From a virus: 50,081 nucleotides of DNA. The notes beneath the pieces were generated by a model. It worked only from the letters and a program-made list of their open reading frames with translations, did no database searches and was not told the origin of the DNA. Within the stretch, counting starts at the first letter, position 1. Each line of letters begins with the position of its first letter. Shown in pieces: positions 23,805 through 31,159 of this stretch. Made by a program: the position numbers and the translations under genes. The DNA lies in the IMG/VR virus record IMGVR_UViG_3300017971_000082, positions 1-50,081 of that record; one strand, 5' to 3'.

Positions 23805-24071
23805 ATGCCGGACCTGAAATTCGATGGAGAACAAGAGCACTTCGCCTGTTCTCACGACGACCCAGAGTTTGAATTAAAGATCCGCACCTACTGGATGAAC
23901 GGACGCCCGCAGCTGGACATCCGCTGGTTCCAGAGGTTCCATACGGTCTCGGGAGGCAGATTCTGGCAGCCCACCCGCAAGGGTCTGCGGGTACCCTTCG
24001 ACATGCTCACCCTGGTCGAGAAAGGGCTCTCGATGGTCCCCAAGGATCTGGAGGAACCAGATGATCGGTAG
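23805..24071 (+). CDS. PC4-like ssDNA-binding protein
   Basis: 88 aa. ATG 23805 is chosen because GGAGTGG lies about 9 bases upstream; the frame is open further upstream, but there it would overlap the leftward gene. Residues 22-75 resemble the PC4/YdbC fold: ELKIRTYWMNGRPQLDIRWF gives the paired strands with the conserved GRP-x-x-DIR-x-(W/F) pattern, then W54-x-PTRKGLRVPFDMLTLVEKGL, matching the PxKKGIsL-x-x-x-x-W-x-x-L turn and helix. PC4-type proteins bind single-stranded DNA as dimers. First gene of the rightward block; a role in replication, recombination or late transcription is inferred. Confidence 0.5.
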   Translation: MPDLKFDGEQEHFACSHDDPEFELKIRTYWMNGRPQLDIRWFQRFHTVSGGRFWQPTRKGLRVPFDMLTLVEKGLSMVPKDLEEPDDR

Positions 24072-24390
24072 GAACAAGAACCCAGAACCGAAACCCTCAG
24101 AGGCGAACGAGCGCATCCGCCAGGCCCGCGCCGAGCTGCTCCTGAGCCTCAAGCCACAGGTCGAGAAGATGCAGTCCGGAGGGCTCTCGTCCGTCCAGGT
24201 GCTTCACCTGCTCCAGAACGTCCTGGCCGCCAACATGTTCGATGCCCGAGCTTCGGCCTCCAACCAGGCGGTCGCTGGCCTCCTGAGGGTCACGACCGAG
24301 GGGGCGCACTTCATGGCCGACGTGAAGGCCCTGCAGGAAGCCGTCGATGACGCGCTGAACCAGGCGACCGGCGGGGCGGCAACCAGATGA
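24061..24390 (+). CDS. Possible small terminase subunit
   Basis: 109 aa, start ATG 24061 with GAGGA just upstream; overlaps both neighbours (terL start by 4 bases). Almost entirely helical: a basic, Pro-rich N-terminus, then helices rich in Ala, Leu and Gln (ARAELLLSLKPQVEKMQSGG, QVLHLLQNVLAANMF). The size, helical content and position directly before terL fit a small terminase (DNA recognition for packaging), but no HTH or known terS signature can be claimed. Confidence 0.45.
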   Translation: MIGRNKNPEPKPSEANERIRQARAELLLSLKPQVEKMQSGGLSSVQVLHLLQNVLAANMFDARASASNQAVAGLLRVTTEGAHFMADVKALQEAVDDALNQATGGAATR

Positions 24391-25496
24391 GGATCGAACC
24401 CGACGACCTGATCACGTTCGGCCCGTTCATGGGGTTCGGCCACGACGAGGCTCGCGAGTTCGTCGAGCGCGTCGAGTTCCGCATCCGCCGGGAGCACGAC
24501 CCGGCCCTGATCCGCAACGAAGCCTTCATCGACCTGTCGAAAAACCGCCCCCTCGAAGATCTCATCCAGCGGTGGATCTGGGTCAACTCGAAGTTCACCG
24601 GCCACACCGCGCTGCGCATGGACATGCCCCACGCTTGGGCGCAGCTCGAAGTCGTCCGCTACATCGACAAGTGCTGGAAGGACGGGCGACCGTGCCGCAT
24701 CGTGATCCTCAAGGCCCGCCGCCTGGGCATGACCACCATCTTCGTCTGCGTCTTCTTCCTCATGGCCTCGGTCATGGAGCGCATGGACTCCCTGATCATC
24801 TCGGACATCGACGAGCACGCCCGCAAGGCGAAGGACATGGCCGTCTACGCCCTCGATCACATGGTCTACGGGCCGCGATGCAAGGCCACCAAGGAAGGGA
24901 TCAAGTGGCCCAAGCCGCAGTACGGCAACCTGGACATCGAGTCCTCCGAGGGGCGCAACCCCGGGCGCGGCCTGGGTTACAACATGGTGCTCTTCGACGA
25001 GGTGGCCCACTACGTCCGGGACGCCAACAAGATCGTCTCCGACGTGATCGCCGCCGTGCCCAAGTCCGGGTTCAGCCTCATCGCCCAGAATTCCACGCCC
25101 AAGGGGGCCGGCGGGCACTTCTATCGCCTGTACCGGCGCGCGAAGAAGGAGGAGTCCGAATACAAGCACTTCTTCTTCTCCTGGCTCCGGCATCCGGCTT
25201 ACGCGATCCCGCTGCGCGATGAGGACTACCCGCGCTTCGAGAAGCTCTCCGAGCGCGAGACCTCGCTCATGGAGCACCACGGGATGAACCTGGAGCAGGC
25301 GAAATTCCGTCGCTTCGTCGTGGATACCGAGTACAACGGGCAGGAGGAGATCTTCGATCAGGAGTACCCGGTGGACGATATCTCCTGCTTTCTCCGGGCT
25401 GGCCGGCCGGTTTTCGACCCGGATACCATGTTGCTGGTTGACCAGCGCGTGTCTAAGATCGAGCCCGTCTTGCAAGGCGATTTAGTCGAGATCTGA
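24387..25496 (+). CDS. terL: Large terminase, ATPase domain (N-terminal half of a split terL)
   Basis: 369 aa. Walker A-like KARRLGMTT (109-117), where RRLGMTT is the terminase-type variant; Walker B VLFDE (201-205) with the catalytic Glu; coupling motif QNSTP (234-238). This is the DNA-translocating motor that packages the genome through the portal. A typical TerL has 550-650 residues, and this one ends right after the interdomain linker (KIEPVLQGDLVEI, then TGA). The RNase H-like nuclease domain follows 305 bases later as a separate frame. Start overlaps the upstream stop (ATGA). Whether the halves act as two subunits or are joined is open. Confidence 0.85.
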   Translation: MRIEPDDLITFGPFMGFGHDEAREFVERVEFRIRREHDPALIRNEAFIDLSKNRPLEDLIQRWIWVNSKFTGHTALRMDMPHAWAQLEVVRYIDKCWKDGRPCRIVILKARRLGMTTIFVCVFFLMASVMERMDSLIISDIDEHARKAKDMAVYALDHMVYGPRCKATKEGIKWPKPQYGNLDIESSEGRNPGRGLGYNMVLFDEVAHYVRDANKIVSDVIAAVPKSGFSLIAQNSTPKGAGGHFYRLYRRAKKEESEYKHFFFSWLRHPAYAIPLRDEDYPRFEKLSERETSLMEHHGMNLEQAKFRRFVVDTEYNGQEEIFDQEYPVDDISCFLRAGRPVFDPDTMLLVDQRVSKIEPVLQGDLVEI

Positions 25497-25513
25497 CTCA
25501 GAGAGGTACCATC

Positions 25514-25729
25514 ATGAAAGGCTCAGGCGCCGCAACCCATCGCTCCGGGGCGCACTTCGACGATCGGGGCTACACCGCCCACAACTCGAAGTGTTCTCCC
25601 CCCACCTCGGGCAAGGAGAGCCACTCCTTCCCCACCCCCTCGCCGAGCGATCACTGCAACCCGAGGCTCGGGCAGTTCAAGGACGTGGCGTCCTCGGGCC
25701 AGCCGGCCGGGAAGACCAAGACGTTCTAG
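25514..25729 (+). CDS. 71-aa protein inside the terminase interruption, unknown
   Basis: Start ATG 25514 has GAGAGG 7 bases upstream, a better ribosome site than that of the nuclease half. The product is low in hydrophobic residues and rich in Ser, Pro, Gly, His and Lys (CSPPTSGKESHSFPTPSPSD), so it is probably disordered. Its frame is the same as that of the nuclease half: only the TAG at 25727-25729 separates them, followed by 24 sense codons before ATG 25802. No resemblance to homing endonucleases (no HNH or GIY-YIG motif). Could be a small virion or packaging factor. Confidence 0.5.
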   Translation: MKGSGAATHRSGAHFDDRGYTAHNSKCSPPTSGKESHSFPTPSPSDHCNPRLGQFKDVASSGQPAGKTKTF

Positions 25730-25733
25730 GCTC

Positions 25734-25754
25734 GCCGGACTTCGCTACTCCGGC
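25734..25754 (+). other. Small hairpin after the 71-aa gene
   Basis: GCCGGA (25734-25739) pairs with TCCGGC (25749-25754), loop 9 bases. It precedes the stronger hairpin at 25763-25797 and may form one structured element with it. Confidence 0.4.
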
Positions 25755-25762
25755 TCATCTCC

Positions 25763-25797
25763 AGAGCCCTACCGGAGATTCGGGCCGGTAGGGCTCT
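25763..25797 (+). terminator. Perfect 13-bp hairpin just before the nuclease half of terL
   Basis: AGAGCCCTACCGG (25763-25775) and its exact complement 25785-25797 flank a 9-base loop; the tract TCTT follows. It has the form of a rho-independent terminator but ends only 4 bases before the next ATG, and the right arm contains AGGG, the only Shine-Dalgarno-like sequence for that gene. It could therefore terminate transcription, hide the ribosome site, or mark a processing boundary. Confidence 0.65.
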
Positions 25798-25801
25798 TCT
25801 T

Positions 25802-26656
25802 ATGGCATTCAAGGTCGTACCCCACCCAGACAGCCCGCTTCAGGTCTGGTTCCCACCAGACAACAAGCGGCTCTACTCGATCGGCGTCGATGTCAGCGAC
25901 GGGGGCGGGCACGGCAGCCGGTGGGGAGCCGACGCCTTCGGATCACGGCCAGCCGCTTCGACCGTCGTGGTCACCGATGCCGCCACCCGGATCCAGTGCG
26001 CGGAGTATCAGACCTGGAGCCTGCTGCCGCGCGATCTCGGGATCCTCGTCGCCCGCATGGGCCGCTGGTACAAGGGGCGCGAGACCGAAGCCTTCTGCGT
26101 GATCGAGGCCAACAAGAGCGGCATCTCGACCATCGACGCGATGCGCTACGAGGAGGGCTACTCGAACCTCTACACCCGCAGGACGTTCGATTTCGTGGCC
26201 CAGAAGTTCTCGAACAAGATCGGCTGGGAGACCACCCAGAAGACCCGGCCGGTCCTGGTGAACATCGCGAGAACCGCATACAAGGAGCTTCCGGAGATCG
26301 TCATGTCCCAGAGGCTGCAGGAGGAGATCCGATCCTTCCTGTTCCAGGAGACATCCCCAGGCTCCGGAGACTTCCGCCCCATGCACGCTCCGGGCGAGCT
26401 GGATGATCTGGTCATCGCCTGGGGACTCTCGCTGTTCGGCTGCGACTACGCCCTCGCGTCACAGCCCGAAGATCGCCCCAAGCTGGACGAGCCCCCCGAT
26501 GCCTGGGCCTGGAAGGCCACAGACCGGATACTAGACGGGCAGCGCCAGCAACGGCAGTATGGCCACCTGTACTCAGAAGACGAGCAGCCGATGGCTGCGG
26601 ACACCGAGATCATCGAGCCCGGCCAGATGCAGGTCCCGGCTTGGATGTGGGAGTAG
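25802..26656 (+). CDS. terL: Large terminase, nuclease domain (C-terminal half of a split terL)
   Basis: 284 aa. RNase H-like fold typical of TerL: YSIGVDVSDGG with Asp30 and Asp33 on the first strand, CVIEANKSG with Glu102, and GELDDLVIAWG with Asp201/Asp202 in the last helix, giving the metal-binding acidic residues that cut the concatemer. The N-terminus (MAFKVVPHPDSPLQVWFPPD) is the usual strand leading into the nuclease domain, so nothing obvious is missing between this and the ATPase half. No good independent ribosome site: AGGG is buried in the hairpin upstream. It may be a separate nuclease subunit or the 3' part of an interrupted gene. Confidence 0.8.
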   Translation: MAFKVVPHPDSPLQVWFPPDNKRLYSIGVDVSDGGGHGSRWGADAFGSRPAASTVVVTDAATRIQCAEYQTWSLLPRDLGILVARMGRWYKGRETEAFCVIEANKSGISTIDAMRYEEGYSNLYTRRTFDFVAQKFSNKIGWETTQKTRPVLVNIARTAYKELPEIVMSQRLQEEIRSFLFQETSPGSGDFRPMHAPGELDDLVIAWGLSLFGCDYALASQPEDRPKLDEPPDAWAWKATDRILDGQRQQRQYGHLYSEDEQPMAADTEIIEPGQMQVPAWMWE

Positions 26657-26660
26657 CGAA

Positions 26661-26981
26661 ATGATCGAATGGGTCGCCCTGATTGCCCTGGTCATCATGG
26701 CCCTGGTCTGCGCCGCTGTGCTCTTCGGCGCCTTCGTCGTCGTCCGAACCCTGGCTCACGCTCTGCAGGAAGCTCACAAGAAGGTCATGGCCCGCGACCT
26801 GACCGACCTGATGAACGCAGAAGCCAGCTCGCACTATCTCTCCGCAACCCCTGGCGGAAATAACAACATCGACTGGAATGCCGTCCGAAAGAGCCCCGAG
26901 TTCCAGAGGATGGTCAACCAGACACTGAACGAGTACGAGAGCCGGTCTTCACCGTTCCCGTACCCAGGCCAGGAGGGATAA
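26661..26981 (+). CDS. Small membrane protein
   Basis: 106 aa from ATG 26661, 4 bases after terL ends. Residues 3-29 are one long hydrophobic helix (VALIALVIMALVCAAVLFGAFVVV), followed by a helical, then polar Asn/Ser-rich soluble part. Topology N-out/C-in or the reverse cannot be decided. Single-span proteins in this position may be holins, anti-holins or head-assembly factors; a lysis role is possible because no other lysis gene is recognised nearby. Confidence 0.55.
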   Translation: MIEWVALIALVIMALVCAAVLFGAFVVVRTLAHALQEAHKKVMARDLTDLMNAEASSHYLSATPGGNNNIDWNAVRKSPEFQRMVNQTLNEYESRSSPFPYPGQEG

Positions 26982-26984
26982 GCC

Positions 26985-29039
26985 ATGCTCGGTGGGCTCA
27001 TGGACACCGTGGGGTTCGGCAACAGCTCGAAGTCCTACCACCCGAAGTACATCCCCAAGCCCTCGGAAGAGCGCGTCCTCAACCTGGTGAAGGAACGCTG
27101 GGAAGGCGACATGGACGCCTCGCGCCAGCAGTTCGAGCGGATCTGGTTCAACGCCGCTCAGATCTACCAGGGGGACTTCTCGGGCTTCTGGAACACCGCC
27201 ATGCGGCATGTGGAGAAGACTCCGGTGCCGTCGTGGCGCAAGCGGTACATCGCGAACAAGATCCTGCCAGCGGTCAAGCGTGCCGTCTCGATGACGGTAG
27301 GCACGGGCGCCAGGCCCTCGGTCGTCCCAGGCGGCCCAGGCAAGCTCCACCGGGACCGCGCCAAGCTCGCCGAGAAGATCTGGGAGTCCTACGCCCGCAA
27401 GAAGAAGTTCGTCACCAAGCAGCAGTACGGGGCTCTCGTCGCCTGCTGCTCGGGCACCGTCCTGTTCAAGCCCTTCTGGGATCCGGCCAAGGGCAAGATC
27501 GTCGGGATGAAGGGCAACCGCATCGTCACCGAGGGAGACGTGGACTGGAAGGTCGTGAGCCCGCTGAACTTCTACCCCGAGCCACAGGCCAAGAACATCG
27601 AGGAGTGCCAGTACGCCTTCCACACCTACATGATGTCGATCGATGCGATGCGGCAGCGGTGGAAGAACGCCGAGTACGTGCGGCCGGACTCTGGCGACAC
27701 GGGCACGCGCGGATGGATCGAGAGGCGCATGCGCTCGATCTCCTCGGCCGGCTCGATCATCACCGAGCCCGCCACGCGCCGGGGCCGCCAGTACGCCACC
27801 GTCGTCGAGATGTGGATCCGCCCGAGCCCGGACGTTCCCAGGGGCATGTTCGCGGCCGTCTCGAACAACGTGGTCCTGGAGCACGGGCCGAACCCTGGCC
27901 TCGGACTCGACGAGGAGCGGGTTCTGGAGATCCCCTTCATCAAGTACGACTGGTTCGAGGGGTACGAGCGGTTCTGGGGCGTGGGCCTGGTCGAGCTGCT
28001 GGATCGGATCAGCCGGGAGGAGAATTCGACCAAGAGCCGGATCATCGAGGCCGCCATCCTCATGGCGCATCCGATGTGGCGCGCTCCCAAGCAGAGCGGC
28101 CTCGGGGATGTCGTCGGCTTCCCGGGCCAGATCCTGAAGTACAACCCGGCCTTCCCGCCGCCCGAGGTCGTCCAGCCGCCCGAGATTCCAGCCTACGTCA
28201 TGAACATGCCCGCGATGTTCGACCAGGACTTCAAGGACGTTTCGGCGCAGCACGACGTGACCCAGGGCCAGGCGTCGAATGCACGCACCGGCACGGCCAT
28301 CCAGCTGCTCCAGCAGCCAGACGAACTGGTTCACTCGACCGGGCGCATGCGCTTCTGGGAGGCAAGCTCGGACATCGCGCGCAGCTTGCTGGTCCTGATG
28401 AAGGAGAACTACACCGAGCAGCGGATCGCCGAAGTCGCCGGCCCCAACGACTCCTGGCAGATCATCGCCTTCCGAGGGGGCGACCTGGACAAGTCCACCA
28501 ACATCCGGTTCGTCATGGACACGAGCCTCGGGCTCACGAGAGCCTCTCGTCTCGGGATCCTCTCGGACCTGATCAACCTCCAGGCGATCAACATGGGCGA
28601 CCCCTTCGAGCGGCGCCATGCGGTTCGCATGCTGGAGTCCAACGATCTCGACCAACTCTTCAGCTCGCTCACGATCGCCGAGCGCGAGGCCGAGGAGGAG
28701 ATCGCCATCATGTCCCAGGTGAGCGAGGGGCTCCCGCCCAGGATCCCGACCTTCCCCTGGCAGGATCACGTCGTCCACGTCCGGCTCAAGAACGAGTTCC
28801 GGATGACCCCCGAGTACAAGATGCTGCCAACGGTCGTGCGGCAGCTGTTCGATGCGAACGTGATGGAGCATGAGATGCTCATGCTGCAGCAGCAGCAAGT
28901 CATGCAGCAGCAGCAGATGGCCACGCGCGGGATGCCCGGCGAAGTCGGGACCCCCTCCCCCCCGAAGAACAGCAGCAAGCCGCCGGGCGGATCCCAGCAG
29001 AGCGGGTCTGAGGCCCGGCCGCAGGCAGGAGTGGCATGA
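26985..29039 (+). CDS. Portal protein
   Basis: 684 aa, start ATG with AGGAGG 8-9 bases upstream. Position directly after terminase, length and pattern fit a podovirus/P22-type portal: N-terminal region with W-x-x-x-x-x-x-A-x-x-Y (IWFNAAQIYQGDF), a wing with KPFWDP and VSPLNFYPEP, and a helical stem, then a Gln/Met-rich C-terminus (LMLQQQQVMQQQQM) that would form the barrel or crown. Portal dodecamers make the DNA entrance at one capsid vertex and dock the terminase. The stop overlaps the next start (ATGA). Confidence 0.8.
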   Translation: MLGGLMDTVGFGNSSKSYHPKYIPKPSEERVLNLVKERWEGDMDASRQQFERIWFNAAQIYQGDFSGFWNTAMRHVEKTPVPSWRKRYIANKILPAVKRAVSMTVGTGARPSVVPGGPGKLHRDRAKLAEKIWESYARKKKFVTKQQYGALVACCSGTVLFKPFWDPAKGKIVGMKGNRIVTEGDVDWKVVSPLNFYPEPQAKNIEECQYAFHTYMMSIDAMRQRWKNAEYVRPDSGDTGTRGWIERRMRSISSAGSIITEPATRRGRQYATVVEMWIRPSPDVPRGMFAAVSNNVVLEHGPNPGLGLDEERVLEIPFIKYDWFEGYERFWGVGLVELLDRISREENSTKSRIIEAAILMAHPMWRAPKQSGLGDVVGFPGQILKYNPAFPPPEVVQPPEIPAYVMNMPAMFDQDFKDVSAQHDVTQGQASNARTGTAIQLLQQPDELVHSTGRMRFWEASSDIARSLLVLMKENYTEQRIAEVAGPNDSWQIIAFRGGDLDKSTNIRFVMDTSLGLTRASRLGILSDLINLQAINMGDPFERRHAVRMLESNDLDQLFSSLTIAEREAEEEIAIMSQVSEGLPPRIPTFPWQDHVVHVRLKNEFRMTPEYKMLPTVVRQLFDANVMEHEMLMLQQQQVMQQQQMATRGMPGEVGTPSPPKNSSKPPGGSQQSGSEARPQAGVA

Positions 29040-29488
29040 ACCGATCCGATCTCTTCGACGCGAACCGATTCTCGCGTCAGCTCCTCCAGAGGGCTCGCGG
29101 TCGCCGCCTGAGCCCTGAGTACCTCGATGCCGAGCGCGAGGAGCAGTGGAACAATGAGATGCGCCGCAACCCGGTCCCTCACTACGTTCCCGAAGTGGAG
29201 CCTGGCGTTCCGCTGCGGTGCTTCGGGGTCGGCGGGATGACGCACCAGGAACTGGTCGGCCAGCAGATGGAAGCCCTCATGCAGGCAGACCGGGCGACGG
29301 ATGCCATCGAGAGGGCGATGGAGTCCGCATCCCCAGAATCAATGGAAGCCCTTGCTCAGATCCGAGACCTGATCCAGCCGAACCAGAGGGCGCGACTGGA
29401 CATCTTGGCTGTCCACGAGGGTGGTCGGGCGAAGCCGGAGGATATCCGATCCTTCGCCGAATCACTGTCCAGAAGCGATCCGAGGTAA
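29036..29488 (+). CDS. Unknown 150-aa protein after the portal
   Basis: ATG 29036 overlaps the portal stop; GGAG lies 5-8 bases upstream. Charged and helical, Met/Ala/Glu-rich in the second half (QMEALMQADRATDAIERAME). No known motif. Likely to work in head assembly, by position. Confidence 0.6.
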   Translation: MNRSDLFDANRFSRQLLQRARGRRLSPEYLDAEREEQWNNEMRRNPVPHYVPEVEPGVPLRCFGVGGMTHQELVGQQMEALMQADRATDAIERAMESASPESMEALAQIRDLIQPNQRARLDILAVHEGGRAKPEDIRSFAESLSRSDPR

Positions 29489-29490
29489 TC

Positions 29491-30012
29491 ATGGCAGTCC
29501 GAAAGAAGGCCAGCACGAAGGCGTCCTCCAGCCCCGAGCCGCCCGTCGAAGAGGTTCCTGTCGATACGGAACAAGAGGCTCTCGATGCCAAGGAGGCCGA
29601 GGCCCCCTTCCGGCCCGGGGAGTACGAGGGGCGCGCCGTCATGGTCCACCGAAACGGTGGCCAGATGTACGACGTGGAGACGGGAGAGCAGATCTTCCGC
29701 CCCGACGAGCCCGAGCCCGCCCGATCGGCGAAGCGCGCCGGGCGCCCGTCCAAGGCCACCCAGGAAGTCCTCGCTCAGGGCGATGCCGATGTCGCCAAGA
29801 TGCAGGAGGACGAGTGGGAGGCGTACCGCCAGGGACGCTACAAGGCGTTCAAGAAGACCCAGATGGCCCTCGGCAATCTGGAGAACTGTCCCGAGCAGAT
29901 GCCCGATGACTTCGTTCCCCCGGAGATCGCCGAGCATCCGGTCATGCGCATGCATGTGGGCTCGATGCCCCCCTTCCTCCGCAAGCTGTTCCAGAAGAAG
30001 CAGCCCCACTAG
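29491..30012 (+). CDS. Unknown 173-aa protein
   Basis: Start ATG 29491 with GAGG about 6 bases upstream and the previous stop just before it. N-terminus Lys/Ser/Thr-rich then acidic (VEEVPVDTEQEALDAKEAEA); a small beta unit (RAVMVHRNGGQMYDVETGEQ) and a helical, basic C-terminus. No family recognised. Lies between portal and scaffold genes; a head-completion or scaffold-related protein is plausible. Confidence 0.6.
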   Translation: MAVRKKASTKASSSPEPPVEEVPVDTEQEALDAKEAEAPFRPGEYEGRAVMVHRNGGQMYDVETGEQIFRPDEPEPARSAKRAGRPSKATQEVLAQGDADVAKMQEDEWEAYRQGRYKAFKKTQMALGNLENCPEQMPDDFVPPEIAEHPVMRMHVGSMPPFLRKLFQKKQPH

Positions 30013-30034
30013 CCCCAAAAAGGAGCGTTGACAC

Positions 30035-31120
30035 ATGCCGCCTGAAGCCAATAACCTGCAGACACCGCAGGGGACACCGAATGCGGCGGATCCAAACCAG
30101 GATCCCACCCCGCAGGACACCCCGCTGGAGCCGCAGGGACAACCGGCCGGCGATGGGATCACACTCATCAGCGCGAACGGTGAAGAGTTCCAGCTCCCCC
30201 CCGATACGCGGATCCGCCTCAAGTACAAGAAGAGCCCCTTGGATCTGCCCCTCAACGAAGCACGCGATCGCTTCCAGGAGGGCTACCACAACCAGACCAA
30301 GGCCGAGCAGATCGCAGCGGAACGCAAGACGTGGGAAGAGCAAGCCACCGAATACCAGAACTACATGCACTTCAAGGGGTGGCTGGACAACGACCCTGAG
30401 GCGTACCAGGTCATCCAGCTGATGGCCACTGGCCAGGTGCGACCCCAACAGCTCCTCCAGCGACAAAGCGGCCCTCCTCAACATCAACAGCCCCCGAGCC
30501 AACCGTACCCGGGGACTCCTCCGGTCCAGGACGACATGGATTCCTGGTTCGAGGGACCTGGGGCGCAACAGAACGCTCCGTACCCTGGGGCACCCGGCAC
30601 ACCGCAGCCAGTCCAGCAGCAACCCATGCCTCCGGCATACCTGGACCCGATCATGCGCGGAATGAATCACCTGCTCGACAAGGTGAACGCGCTGGAGACG
30701 GCCAAAGAGCAAGAGACAAGAGAGGCTCGCGAGCGCGCTGCGGCCGAACAAATGAACCGGCAGGCGGAAGCCACGGTTTCGGCGATCGAGAAGTCGAAGC
30801 TCCCCACCTACTTCGGGGGCCTGGACAACGCGGTTGACCAAGTGGGCAACCTTCTCAAGTCGAACCCGGAAATGGATCCCCTGCTTGCGGTGAGAACGCT
30901 TGAGTCACAGCTGGAACAGGGCACGGCGGCGAGGTACCAGGAGTACCTCAACAGCAAGGCGCAGCAAGCCCAGCGCCAGAGCTACGCCCCCGGGTTCATC
31001 CAGCAACCGCACCAGGTTCCGGATCTCAGTCAGCTGCCCCAGCCTAAGCCTGGGGACCTGCTGGGAGGCCAGACCAGGCGCAACGTGGCCACGTTCTTGA
31101 GGAAGTTCCGAGGGGGCTAG
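30035..31120 (+). CDS. Probable capsid scaffolding protein
   Basis: 361 aa, strong AAAAAGGAG site upstream. The N-terminus is Pro/Gln/Asn-rich, the middle is Pro/Gln/Tyr-rich and disordered (PPSQPYPGTPPVQ), and the second half has long Glu/Ala/Arg-rich helices (KEQETREARERAAAEQMNRQ) suited to a coiled coil. It lies directly before the major capsid gene. This composition and position are typical of scaffolding proteins, which template the procapsid and then leave. Short C-terminal basic tail (RRNVATFLRKFRGG) could bind the capsid protein. Confidence 0.7.
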   Translation: MPPEANNLQTPQGTPNAADPNQDPTPQDTPLEPQGQPAGDGITLISANGEEFQLPPDTRIRLKYKKSPLDLPLNEARDRFQEGYHNQTKAEQIAAERKTWEEQATEYQNYMHFKGWLDNDPEAYQVIQLMATGQVRPQQLLQRQSGPPQHQQPPSQPYPGTPPVQDDMDSWFEGPGAQQNAPYPGAPGTPQPVQQQPMPPAYLDPIMRGMNHLLDKVNALETAKEQETREARERAAAEQMNRQAEATVSAIEKSKLPTYFGGLDNAVDQVGNLLKSNPEMDPLLAVRTLESQLEQGTAARYQEYLNSKAQQAQRQSYAPGFIQQPHQVPDLSQLPQPKPGDLLGGQTRRNVATFLRKFRGG

Positions 31121-31122
31121 GC

Positions 31123-31143
31123 GCGGCGGGGAGAGCCCGCTGC
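31123..31143 (+). promoter_or_regulatory. Hairpin upstream of the major capsid gene
   Basis: 8-bp stem GCGGCGGG/CCCGCTGC with one G-T pair and a 5-base loop between scaffold and capsid genes, 16 bases before the capsid ATG. No T-run. Might be an RNA processing or stabilising element helping high expression of the capsid gene. Confidence 0.45.
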
Positions 31144-31159
31144 AGAGGAAATCTAACTC

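Noticed and set aside
25497-25801. Group I or group II intron in terL
   Set aside because: I could not find the conserved group I core segment (P7-type GACUA), nor a group II domain V with its two-base bulge; the terminal hairpin is perfectly paired. Not excluded, but not supported, so it is not called as an intron.
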